Assembly (NCBI RefSeq): GCF_014648915.1
Contig: NZ_BMSA01000018.1
Span: 1-64,000 of the forward strand
Direction: 5' to 3'
Source of the DNA: Streptomyces phaeofaciens
GTDB lineage: Bacteria > Actinomycetota > Actinomycetes > Streptomycetales > Streptomycetaceae
Length of the DNA stretch: 64,000 bases
The position numbers and the translations under genes were made by a program. Shown here piece after piece: positions 7,867-16,029 of the stretch. The first letter of the stretch is position 1. The number at the start of each line of letters is the position of its first letter. The notes under the pieces are model-generated. The model was not told the DNA's origin. It saw nothing but the letters and a program-made list of their open reading frames with translations, and searched no databases.

Positions 7867-8003
7867 TCAGGGCTGGTCAGCCGGGTCGGGACACGAAAGG
7901 TTGTCGACGGTCGTCGACGCAACAACCTCCGGCAGGCCGAGGATCTCGAAGCCGAGAGCCAGGCGGGCCAGGGCGGACACGGCGGCCTCGGTATCGGCGA
8001 TTC
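7867..8003 (-). pseudogene. C-terminal fragment of a RimJ/RimL-type acetyltransferase
   Basis: A short open stretch directly behind the stop of the next acetyltransferase. It reads AVSALARLALGFEILGLPEVVASTTVDN before ending in unrelated residues. This resembles the conserved GNAT block (alpha helix, F-x-x-L-G-L-x-x-V-x-A-x-T, then x-x-N-x-x-S) that precedes the S-R-x-V-M-x-R-L-G motif of ribosomal-protein-type acetyltransferases. Both the N-terminal half and the final motif are missing, so I call it a decayed remnant. Confidence 0.5.
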
Positions 8004-8528
8004 CTAGTCCCCGCCGTCCCGTACGGACTTTTCGAGGAGCGTGAACGACTTGGGCGGACCGCCCGGCTGAGGCTTGCCCTCCTTGCGCCCGACGACCTGG
8101 TAGCCGACGTTGAGGTAGTACGCCTCCAGGCGTGCGTTGCCGGCCAGGCAGTCCAGACGTACGAGCGGTCGGCCCGCCTCGGCCACGCGGCGCTCCGCGA
8201 CTCGCAGAAGTTGCCGCCCGGTACCGGGCGGAACACTGCTGTGGTCCACCATCAGCCGGTGCACGTAGCCGGCCGTCGGGGGCTGCGGCCCCCAGGCGTC
8301 CTCGTCCTCCCACCACAGCTCCCAGGCCCCGACCACACGATCGGCGGCCTCCGCGAGCCAGACTTCCCCGCTCTTCATGATCCGGCGGAAGTGGTCTCCA
8401 CCCAGCTCACCGGGCCGCCACTGACCAGTGACGCCCTGGGCGATCATCCAGCGGGCAGCGTCGTCACGCAGACGGACGACAGCGGTGAGGTCGGCGTCGT
8501 CAGCGAGACGGAAACGTAGATCGTTCAC
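8004..8528 (-). CDS. GNAT-family N-acetyltransferase
   Basis: A 174-residue acetyltransferase. FRLADDADLTAVVRLRDDAARW is the N-terminal strand-helix unit. YVHRLMVDHSSVPPGTGRQLLRVAE contains the acetyl-CoA pyrophosphate loop (V-x-x-x-x-x-G-x-G/R), and VRLDCLAGNARLEAYYLNVGYQVVG is the C-terminal strand and bulge. The VPPGTG loop departs slightly from the common Q/R-G-x-G-x-G/A form. Substrate unknown. The stop is immediately followed by the acetyltransferase fragment described separately. Confidence 0.85.
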   Translation of the reverse strand: MNDLRFRLADDADLTAVVRLRDDAARWMIAQGVTGQWRPGELGGDHFRRIMKSGEVWLAEAADRVVGAWELWWEDEDAWGPQPPTAGYVHRLMVDHSSVPPGTGRQLLRVAERRVAEAGRPLVRLDCLAGNARLEAYYLNVGYQVVGRKEGKPQPGGPPKSFTLLEKSVRDGGD

Positions 8529-8771
8529 GCCGTGATCTTCGCACGGGAGTTCGCCCGTGCAGCGGCCGCCCGCAGGACCTCGGCCACCGCCTCACGGGCG
8601 ATCACGAACCGTTCCTACGCGGCCTCGGCCTCCCGTGGCTCGTCCTGGGAGCCTCCGGTCCACGGCCGGCCTCCAGTGGCTCAGCTCAGATGGTTGACCG
8701 GTGATCGGTCCGCAACGCTCCGTAGAACGTGAAAACACCGTGTCGCCCCAAGGGGGACTTACCCTGGCCGC

Positions 8772-9122
8772 GTGATCAATGGTGGGCACGTCATCATCTA
8801 CAGCCGTGATGCGGAAGCGGACCGGGCCTTCTTCAGGGATGTGCTGGAGTATCCGCACGTTGACGCGGGAGGCGGCTGGCTGATCTTCAAGCTTCCGCCG
8901 GCCGAGGTCGCCGTGCATCCCACGGAGGGACCCGAGACGCAGGAGCTCTATCTGATGTGCGACGACGTCGACGCGACCGTGACGAACCTGGCTGCGAAGG
9001 GCGTCGAGTTCACGCAGCCGATCACTGATGCGCGCTGGGGACGGCTGACCAGGTTCCGTCTGCCGGGTGGCGGCGAGGTGGGCCTGTACGAACCCCGCCA
9101 TGAGCGAGCCACCGACCTCTGA
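8772..9122 (+). CDS. VOC-superfamily protein (glyoxalase/bleomycin-resistance fold)
   Basis: A 116-residue single-module vicinal-oxygen-chelate protein. GGHVIIYSRDAEADRAFFRDVLEYPHVDAGGGW is the first beta-alpha-beta-beta-beta half. ELYLMCDDVDATVTNLAAKGVEF and GRLTRFRLPGGGEVGLYEPRH form the second, with candidate metal ligands His5, Glu/His near residue 57 and the final Glu. Relatives include glyoxalases, dioxygenases and antibiotic-binding proteins. GTG start; the gene stands alone before a divergently unrelated propeller gene on the same strand. Confidence 0.85.
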   Translation: MINGGHVIIYSRDAEADRAFFRDVLEYPHVDAGGGWLIFKLPPAEVAVHPTEGPETQELYLMCDDVDATVTNLAAKGVEFTQPITDARWGRLTRFRLPGGGEVGLYEPRHERATDL

Positions 9123-9347
9123 GGCAACCGGGAGTGGTCCCTGGAGCGTTGCCCCGGTAAGCCGGAAGGGCCCTGGCCCGGTCGAGGCCCAGACACAGCG
9201 CCGGCTCCTCGTGAGTCTGCGACCTGGCTCGCCTCGGTACGCGTGCCTGGTGGGTCCGATCGCGTGCATGGACGAGTCGATTCCGTCGGAAGACCGCAGC
9301 CAAGTGCCGGGCCTGGCAGACTGTGCGCCACCTGGGGGGAGACTGTC

Positions 9348-10937
9348 GTGCCGGATGAGCTCACCGTCCGCCGGATACTCGGGGACCAGCCGTTCGCCGA
9401 GATCGGCCGGCCCGTATGGGTGGTGGCCGACGCGCGTCACCGCTGTGTCGTCGCGGCCGGTGACCTCGGGCACGTCATGTGGCGCGGTACGGGTCACTGG
9501 CTCGGCCACCGGATCGGCGTGTACGAGGCCGGCACCCTCCGCCCGCGCCACGTCCTCGCCTCCCGCCACCCCGTATGCGCCATCGAGCCTCACCCCGAGC
9601 TGCCGCTCGTCGCCGTCGGCACCGGCCGCTACGACGGCTCGTGGGACTTTCAGGGACAGCTGCTCCTGCTGCACCTGGAGACCGGGCGCGTGACGAACCT
9701 GCTGAGCAAGAGCCGCCAAGTGCGCCACCTGCGCTGGCTCGAGGACGGCAGGCTCGCGATGCTGCTCTCGCCCGAGGACAAGGACGGCGGCTTCCGCAAA
9801 GGCTTCGAGCTGGCCGTCGCGGTGGACGACTGGCTGTCCGCTCCGGCCGGTGTGGTCGACCCCGACGACGCACACCACCCGATGGTCGAGAGCGGACTCC
9901 TGTACGACCCGCGTGTGGAGGACACCCTCGCGCGGCTGACGGAGGGCCGATGGCGGCGGCGGGCACAGGTGCGGGACATGGCGGTGCTGGCCGACGGCCG
10001 GGTGCTCGCCACCGGCCGGCACACAGACCTCGAATGCTGGGATCCGTCGGGAGCGCTGACGTGGGCTCTTCCCGCGGACGGGGAGGGGAGCGTCCGGGTC
10101 GAGGCAGCCCCGGACGACGAGTCGGCATGGGTGACGTACCAGGGCTATCGGCGCGACGAGGTGACGGGTCGCCCGGTCGACCGCGCGACCACGGTTCGTC
10201 GGATATCGACCGTAGACGGCGGCGCGGCGGACCGCGTGGACGTACCGTCGGTCCCCGCACTGTGCGCCACGGACGAAGGCTGGCTCGCCCTGCGCCCGCG
10301 AGGGCGCGACCCACACGACACGCTGCTGCTCGCCCCCACGCACCAGGAGGCGGCACACGTCGGCCTCGCCCCCAGCCGCTCCAACTCCCCGGCGCTGCGC
10401 GTCAGACACAGCGCCCGTCGGCTGTATGTGGACGGCCCCGGCCCGGACGACGAAGCGCCGTGGATCCACACGATCGACCCTCCGAGCGCCCACGGCCCCG
10501 CCACCGTGCGCGCCCTCTTCCCCCTGCGCTGGGACCAGTCGTCCGCACTCCAGCCCTGGTACGGCCCCGCCGTCGAGCTGACCGACACCCTCGTCCACGC
10601 GGGCCGGTCGTACGAACAGGGCGCCACCTACGGGGAAGCCCGTGAGGGCACGTACGTCGTGAGCCGCTGGCTGGCGGACGGAGAGGCGTGCTGGGTGTAC
10701 GTCACCGACAAGCCGCTCGCCGATCTCGACGGCGACGAGCGAAGGGTGTACGTCGTGTATCTCACCGGTGAGGTGGAGATCCTGGACACGGCGACGGGCG
10801 AGGTGCGAGCCCGCCACACCCTGCGCGCGCACGGCCACCCGGTCACGCCGGTGTCCGCCGCGTACCGGGCGGAGCAACAGCGCCTGCTCGTGGGGACGGT
10901 GGACGGGCGGATCGTGGACTGCTCGGTCTCGGGTTGA
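9348..10937 (+). CDS. Large WD40/PQQ-like beta-propeller protein
   Basis: A 529-residue cytoplasmic protein with repeated four-strand blades: RPVWVVADARHRCVVAAGDLGHV, HPELPLVAVGTGRYDG, DMAVLADGRVLATGRHTDLECW, CWVYVTDKPLADLDGDERRVYVVY, then EVEILDTATGEVRARHTLRAHGHPV and RLLVGTVDGRIVDC. No signal peptide or catalytic motif is visible; it most likely serves as a protein-interaction scaffold. A GTG at 9348 with a GGGGGGA site 8 bases upstream is preferred over the longer frame. Unusually rich in Trp and Asp in mid-protein. Function unknown. Confidence 0.7.
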   Translation: MPDELTVRRILGDQPFAEIGRPVWVVADARHRCVVAAGDLGHVMWRGTGHWLGHRIGVYEAGTLRPRHVLASRHPVCAIEPHPELPLVAVGTGRYDGSWDFQGQLLLLHLETGRVTNLLSKSRQVRHLRWLEDGRLAMLLSPEDKDGGFRKGFELAVAVDDWLSAPAGVVDPDDAHHPMVESGLLYDPRVEDTLARLTEGRWRRRAQVRDMAVLADGRVLATGRHTDLECWDPSGALTWALPADGEGSVRVEAAPDDESAWVTYQGYRRDEVTGRPVDRATTVRRISTVDGGAADRVDVPSVPALCATDEGWLALRPRGRDPHDTLLLAPTHQEAAHVGLAPSRSNSPALRVRHSARRLYVDGPGPDDEAPWIHTIDPPSAHGPATVRALFPLRWDQSSALQPWYGPAVELTDTLVHAGRSYEQGATYGEAREGTYVVSRWLADGEACWVYVTDKPLADLDGDERRVYVVYLTGEVEILDTATGEVRARHTLRAHGHPVTPVSAAYRAEQQRLLVGTVDGRIVDCSVSG

Positions 10938-11127
10938 CCGGGGCGGTGGATCGGGTCTCCCGCCGTCCCCAGCAGGGGGTGCGGACTGTGCCGCCGGCGC
11001 CTCGACAGCCGTTGGCTTCCCAGCACTTGATGTCGGATGCGGTGACGGCGTCGATGATGCCGCGTTCGCGGGCGACGAAACAGCGCTCCGCCCCCACGCT
11101 GTGCCCCCTCGTTCGCGGCCGTGTGTC

Positions 11128-12723
11128 TCAGGAGGACCGAGTGAGTCGGGACGGTGCTCCCGCGGTCTGGCTGCCCTCGTCCTCCAGGGTCAGGGAGTCG
11201 GTGCCGGATTTCGTCAGGGTGTAGATGTTTCCGGGTGTGCAGAGTGCGCCGGTGGAGGGGTCGGTGGGGGTGCTCGTGGCCGCCTCGAAGACCATGGTTG
11301 TTCCGTGGGACTCCTGAAGGCGCAGAGTCTCGGTGCACCCGATGTCCCGGCCGCTGGCGGCATCGATCACGTTGCTGACCTGTCGGCCCACGATCTGGCC
11401 TCGGTCCGCCGCGTGGAACTTGACGGTGACGGCCACCTCGGTCGTGCGGGCGTTGACGATGCCGTCACCGGAGGAGCTGCCGGGGCCGGTGCCCTGCCAC
11501 GTTCCCACCCATGACGCGGGCAAGGCATCCGACGTCGCGGATGCGGATGCGGAAGGGGACGGGGACGCGCCTTTGTCGTCGTCCGGCCAGTCGATCGCCG
11601 CGACGACAGCCGTGGTCGCCGCTATGCCCGCGAGGACGGCGGCCGTACGGACGTACATCGATCGTCGACCGGGTGCGGGGCCGGACACCGTGCCGGGAGG
11701 GATGGAGGCCGGCCCCGGCACGGGGCCTGGCGGCAGGGTCGGAGGGTGGAAGTGGGCGGGGGGCGGTCCGAATCCCGTCGGGGAGGGCGGGTACGGGGAG
11801 GCGGCAGGGGAGGGGAACGCCGACCGGTCCAGTGCTGAGCGCAGCTCGGCCTCCTTCGCGGCGATCTCCGTCTCCAGGCCCGATGGCAGCGCCCCGGCCC
11901 AGGTGTCCTGGTCGCCGCCGAGTCGCTTCAGTAGTTCGTCCGTCGTGGGTCGGGCCTGGGGAGACTTGTGCAGGCATGCGGCCGCGAGCGGCCTCAGGGT
12001 GGGTGGTACGCCGTCCAGCACCGGTTCCTCGTGCACGATCCGGTAGAGGAGCTGTGCCGCCGACGGATCCTCGCCCGGGCGCAGGAAGGGACTCTTTCCG
12101 GTGGCCGCGTACACCAGTACGGCGCCCAGGGCGAAGAGGTCACCGGGCTCCGCCGAGACTCCTCCGGTCACCTGCTCCGGTGCCATGTATCCGGGTGAGC
12201 CGATGACCCCGCCGGTCCGGGTGTGCCGGGTGTCGTCGACGGCGCGGGCGATGCCGAAGTCGATGAGCAGGGGGTGGCGGCGGGCGAGCAGCACATTGGA
12301 GGGCTTCAGGTCGCGATGCGACAGGCCCGTTCGGTGCACCGCCCGCAGAGCCTCCGCGAGTTCCGCCACCAGGGCGCGGACCGTGGGCTCGGGCAGCGGG
12401 CCGTGACGCTCCACCCAGTCCGCGAGGGAGGGGGCGGGGACGTACTCCGTGGCCAGCCACTGCGGCCTGTGTCCGGCGGGGCTGTAGTCGACGACGGCCA
12501 CCGTCCACGCGGAGCGCACCTGCTCACTGCTGGCGATCTCGCGGGCGAACCGTTCCTCGAACCCTGGATCGGCGCCGAACTCGCTCCGCACGGTCTTCAG
12601 TGCCAGCGGCCTGCCGGACGCCGTACGGGAGAGGAACACCTGCCCCATGCCCCCGGCACCCAGCTGTGCCAGCAGGGGATAGCCGCCCATGGCTGACGGA
12701 TCAGTCGGATCCAGACTCCTCAT
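11128..12723 (-). CDS. Membrane-anchored Ser/Thr protein kinase with extracellular domain
   Basis: A 531-residue Hanks-type kinase. The Gly loop is LGAGGMGQVF (21-30), catalytic Lys about 43, HRDLKPSN at 136-143, DFG at 155-157 and GSPGYMAPE in the activation segment. A Pro-rich juxtamembrane linker leads to one transmembrane helix (about 355-378). The 150-residue outer part begins with a Ser/Ala linker and then a small beta domain (WVGTWQGTGPG, IVGRQVSNVIDAASGRDIGC, GTTMVFEA, GNIYTLTKSG) with two Cys that may pair. There are no PASTA repeats. ATG at 12723 with GGAGAGG upstream. It presumably senses an extracellular ligand and phosphorylates cytoplasmic targets. Confidence 0.9.
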   Translation of the reverse strand: MRSLDPTDPSAMGGYPLLAQLGAGGMGQVFLSRTASGRPLALKTVRSEFGADPGFEERFAREIASSEQVRSAWTVAVVDYSPAGHRPQWLATEYVPAPSLADWVERHGPLPEPTVRALVAELAEALRAVHRTGLSHRDLKPSNVLLARRHPLLIDFGIARAVDDTRHTRTGGVIGSPGYMAPEQVTGGVSAEPGDLFALGAVLVYAATGKSPFLRPGEDPSAAQLLYRIVHEEPVLDGVPPTLRPLAAACLHKSPQARPTTDELLKRLGGDQDTWAGALPSGLETEIAAKEAELRSALDRSAFPSPAASPYPPSPTGFGPPPAHFHPPTLPPGPVPGPASIPPGTVSGPAPGRRSMYVRTAAVLAGIAATTAVVAAIDWPDDDKGASPSPSASASATSDALPASWVGTWQGTGPGSSSGDGIVNARTTEVAVTVKFHAADRGQIVGRQVSNVIDAASGRDIGCTETLRLQESHGTTMVFEAATSTPTDPSTGALCTPGNIYTLTKSGTDSLTLEDEGSQTAGAPSRLTRSS

Positions 12724-12981
12724 GAACCTCTCCGAGTAATACCCGGGCCACATGAGGGCCGTAAGCGGATGCCGGCGACCGCCCGAGGTGCCAACGGGCT
12801 GATCGTATGTGTGATCAATTCATGTCAGTCTACTTCGCGCCGGGTAGGTACGAGGTGGGAAAAAGTACCCGAGTCTCGTGATTGCGGACGCGCCAGGCTC
12901 CGGTGGGGCGCGCCAGAATTGCAGGGACATGCCGATGGGGTGACGCTGAGAGTCCACAGCTCTGAAGTGGAGCAGCCGACT

Positions 12982-13794
12982 ATGGGCAGTCTGGTCGTTG
13001 TGGGGGTGGATGGCTCGGCCATGAGTCTCACCGCCGTGGAGGCAGCCGCCACGGCGGCGGCACGGCGCGGTGCGGCGTTGCGTGTGGTGCATGCTGAAGT
13101 TCCGGTCAAGCCGAGGCTCGAGGTGCCGGACCCGGCTTCCAGGATGCTGGTCCACGAAGCGGCGGCCCATGCCCTTGAGGTGGCGCCTGACGTCGTGGTG
13201 ACCACGTCCGTGGTGACGGGTGATGTGGTGCACGTGCTGGAAGCCGAGTCGCAGGCCGCGGACCTGATCGTCGTCGGCTCCAGAGGTGTGGGGGGCATCA
13301 TCGGTCTGCTGCTGGGATCCACACCGGTGTCGTTGGCCGCCCACAGCCATTGCCCGGTGATGACGGTCCGCGAAAGTCACCGGCCACCCGCTGACGCGGG
13401 GCCTGTGGTGTTGGGAGTCGACGGCTCCCCGGACTGTGACATGGCCGTCGACGTCGCCTTCGCGGAGGCCGCGCAGCGCCAGGCCGAGCTCGTGGCTCTT
13501 CACGCATGGCAGCCGGACAAGGACTCGCCCGGCGCAGCCCCCGAGTCCGCAGAGCAATTGCTGGCCCAGGCGATCGCCGGCCGCACCGACACCTATCCGG
13601 ACATCACCGTGAGACTCGACCTGGCAGGCGGCAAAGCGGGCGAGGTCCTGCTCGAGGCGAGCAAGGCCGCTCAGCTGCTGGTTGTCGGCGCCCGAGGGCG
13701 CGGCGGCATTGCCGGACTGCTCCTTGGCTCGGTGAGCCAGGGCCTGATGACCCACGCGCACTGCCCCGTCGTCACCGTTCGCAGAACGACGTGA
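12982..13794 (+). CDS. Tandem universal stress protein (two UspA domains)
   Basis: A 270-residue protein with two UspA domains. Domain 1 (about 1-140) starts LVVVGVDGSAMSLTAVEAA and ends VVGSRGVGGIIGLLLGSTPVSLAAHSHCPVMTVR. Domain 2 (about 145-270) starts PVVLGVDGSPDCDMAVDVA and ends VVGARGRGGIAGLLLGSVSQGLMTHAHCPVVTVR. Both carry the G-x2-G-x9-G-S ATP-binding motif. Tandem Usp proteins in actinobacteria respond to hypoxia, stationary phase or stress. The ATG at 12982 with GGAG nine bases upstream is preferred over an upstream GTG. The gene is divergent from the kinase. Confidence 0.92.
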   Translation: MGSLVVVGVDGSAMSLTAVEAAATAAARRGAALRVVHAEVPVKPRLEVPDPASRMLVHEAAAHALEVAPDVVVTTSVVTGDVVHVLEAESQAADLIVVGSRGVGGIIGLLLGSTPVSLAAHSHCPVMTVRESHRPPADAGPVVLGVDGSPDCDMAVDVAFAEAAQRQAELVALHAWQPDKDSPGAAPESAEQLLAQAIAGRTDTYPDITVRLDLAGGKAGEVLLEASKAAQLLVVGARGRGGIAGLLLGSVSQGLMTHAHCPVVTVRRTT

Positions 13795-14174
13795 GCGGCC
13801 CGGAACGTCCGACTCTCCGGAGTCACTCCACAGAACCTGGGCCAGAGCCCACCGGAGAGGGCGGCCCCAGCTGGATCTCGGTACGGGTCCTGCTCCCGAG
13901 CTGCGACATCCAACAGGCCTTCCCCGTACCCTCCCCGTACCCGCCTCCGACGACGACGGCGAAGAAGATCACCCGCACCAGCGGTGGCCGGCCCGGCGCA
14001 AGGCCGCGAGCACCACGATGACGGCGACGGCGGAGCCAGGAACTCCCACGCGATGAGGGCGACGGGGCGGTGCAGCTGCCGACGGCCGCGGACCGGAGCC
14101 GATCGGCTGATCCGAGTTGCTGTCCAGCCGCAGCCCGCTCGCGGGGCGGGGGCGGCCCCCGGCTCAGCCGTCGT
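13795..14174. other. Intergenic region, no gene supported
   Basis: A 380-base gap between two convergent genes. A weak dyad GACTC-TCCG-GAGTC at 13811-13824 follows the universal stress protein stop and could aid termination. Open frames exist on both strands but have shadow-like composition and no ribosome binding sites, so I annotate none. Confidence 0.5.
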
Positions 14175-15560
14175 TCAGTCGCAGCAGTCGCAGCAGCACT
14201 TGCACGGGTTGCAGCAGCCCCCGCCACCGCAGCCCCCGCCACCGCAGCAGCCGTCACCTGAGTCACCACCGGAACCGCCCGACCCGCGACCGCCCCCGCC
14301 GGAACCGCCGGAAGAACCACCAGAGTTGCCGCCGCCGTGCCCGCCGAACCAGCCGTCGCCCCCGGAACCGTCCCGGTCGGAGCCGCCCTGGCGGGAGTTG
14401 CCGTTGCCGTCGCCGAACTGCCAGGGCTCCGCGTCGTCCGGGCCGTCATCCTCGCTGCAGGTGCAGCAGTTGGGGCACAGCCTGCAATCGCGGCACAACC
14501 GGCGCCACTGGCCACACCGCCGACACTGTCCCTCCGAGGGTTGGCCCGACGCCATCGACGTCCCCTCCGGGGCCGTGCCCGCGAGTGCTCCGACGCCGCA
14601 TTCCGTGCCCGTGCCGGTCCCCGAGAGCGTCTCCGTCGCCGTACGGCGTCCCAGCCAGGGGAGCGTGCGCGGGCCCCGTGCCTGGTGGCGGTGGTGGTGA
14701 CGATGCCGGGGGTCGAAGACGCGGTCGACAGCGCGCTCCAACTCGCCGCCCAGCAGCGCCCGTGCCAGCCGCCCGTCGACGAACTCGGCGTCGGACAGAG
14801 CAAGTCGGATCCCATGGACCGCGTCGTCGCAGAGCCGACGCACCTCTGCGCGGCGGGCGCCGGTCACGGTGATCGGGTTCCACGCGCCGGTCGCCTCGTC
14901 CGTGTCCAGATCCTCCACCGCGTCGAGCAGATGCGCCAGCCGACCGAACAGCCGGCCGGCCTCCGCCAGCGGCTCGGCGTTTCCCGGGCGGTCGGCGAGC
15001 ACCGCGGTGTGCGCGAATGCGGCGGCGGTCGCCGTCTCCGTAGGTTCCGTGACCGACAGCAGCGAGCCACCGGGGCCGGTCAGTCGTTCGATCTCCGACT
15101 GCCGTTCGACCGCACCGAGCAGCACCGCGGTGTCGAAGCCGAGCCGTTCGCCGCCCGCGGCACCCGCACGGGTCCAGCCGCGGGCGATCCGGCGCGCCGC
15201 CAGCGTGACCGGGCGGCGCCCCAACAGGCCGTCGCCGTCATCCACGTGGTCACGTACTTTCGCCGCGGCCAGCACCAGCGACACCGTCGCCGCGAGCCGG
15301 GCACCCTCACCCTGTGCCACGTCCGCCGACCGCATCCCGCGCAGCGGACACGGACCGGCGCCTCGCCGCCAGTCGCCGGTGCGCTCCGACTGCGCCTCGG
15401 TCAGCACCGAGACGATCAGGCCGTCGTAGTTGGTGGCCACGCGTGCGAACTGCCCGTACTCGCCGCGCAGCGCCAGGCACAGTCCGCACAGATGCGCCAT
15501 CCACTCGGTACGCATGCCCTCGCCCAGGCGATGACGGCACGGCCTGATGATTCCGAACAT
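14175..15560 (-). CDS. DUF5685-like protein with Gly/Cys-rich tail
   Basis: A 461-residue protein. The first 330 residues are helical and begin FGIIRPCRHRLGE, then WMAHLCGLCLALRGEYGQFARV, with a Cys cluster C-x2-C early and CPLRGM later. I recognise this as the Streptomyces family annotated DUF5685, on family resemblance only. After a His/Arg-rich stretch (RHRHHHRHQARG) come a second cluster CRRCGQWRRLCRDCRLCPNCCTC, a long Gly/Ser/Asp linker, and a terminus packed with Cys (CCGGGGCGGGGCC, then CKCCCDCCD). The Cys content suggests metal binding or heavy modification. ATG at 15560. Confidence 0.8.
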   Translation of the reverse strand: MFGIIRPCRHRLGEGMRTEWMAHLCGLCLALRGEYGQFARVATNYDGLIVSVLTEAQSERTGDWRRGAGPCPLRGMRSADVAQGEGARLAATVSLVLAAAKVRDHVDDGDGLLGRRPVTLAARRIARGWTRAGAAGGERLGFDTAVLLGAVERQSEIERLTGPGGSLLSVTEPTETATAAAFAHTAVLADRPGNAEPLAEAGRLFGRLAHLLDAVEDLDTDEATGAWNPITVTGARRAEVRRLCDDAVHGIRLALSDAEFVDGRLARALLGGELERAVDRVFDPRHRHHHRHQARGPRTLPWLGRRTATETLSGTGTGTECGVGALAGTAPEGTSMASGQPSEGQCRRCGQWRRLCRDCRLCPNCCTCSEDDGPDDAEPWQFGDGNGNSRQGGSDRDGSGGDGWFGGHGGGNSGGSSGGSGGGGRGSGGSGGDSGDGCCGGGGCGGGGCCNPCKCCCDCCD

Positions 15561-16029
15561 CGAAGTTCTCCCCCCGTAGACACGGCTGCCAGGGCGCAGC
15601 CGGACGGGCGGCAGCGTCGCACATGAGGCACGACCGCGCGGGACGCCGTCCCCCGTCACTCAACGGGCGACATGCTAAGGCCTGCCCGCACAAGCGCGTG
15701 AGCTGCGGTTTGGCGACGGTACCTTCACGAAGTGGGGTCCAGGCCGTCACCGCGCCCACATCGGTGGTGGGTCCGGCTTGAGGCCTTGCCGCCGGCAACA
15801 TGTCCGGCCGGGCCCGCACCGGCCGGGGCGTGCACGGCGGCTACGGCAACACCCCGGCCGTCGTGCTCTCCCGGACCGCCAGCCCGGTGTGTGGCAGTCG
15901 AGGCACCCGAGGCTGAATCGACCGCCCGCACGAGGCCGCTGCGGAGTTCTCACCGATGCCGGTGAACCGGCCCGGGTCCACGCCTCGTCCTTCGCATGAA
16001 TCGTCCTTGGCGCGGTGAAGGTTGCGAGC
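15561..16029. other. Intergenic region between divergent genes
   Basis: A 469-base region between the DUF5685-like gene and the solenoid kinase. It must contain both promoters, but I see no convincing -35/-10 pair. A weak open stretch on the plus strand (about 15800-15916, GGYGNTPAVVLSRTASP) may be decayed coding sequence, but it has no start signal and no recognisable family. Confidence 0.4.

Noticed and set aside
8592..10877. 761-codon open frame on the minus strand opposite the propeller gene
   Set aside because: Its composition is Arg, Gly, Val, Pro and His-rich without any domain pattern, it lies exactly antisense to a gene with blade repeats, and long antisense frames are normal at this GC content.
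10938..11127. Possible coding fragment on the minus strand (FVARERGIIDAVTASDIKCW)
   Set aside because: It looks slightly protein-like but lacks a start, a site and a recognisable family, and is only 60 codons.
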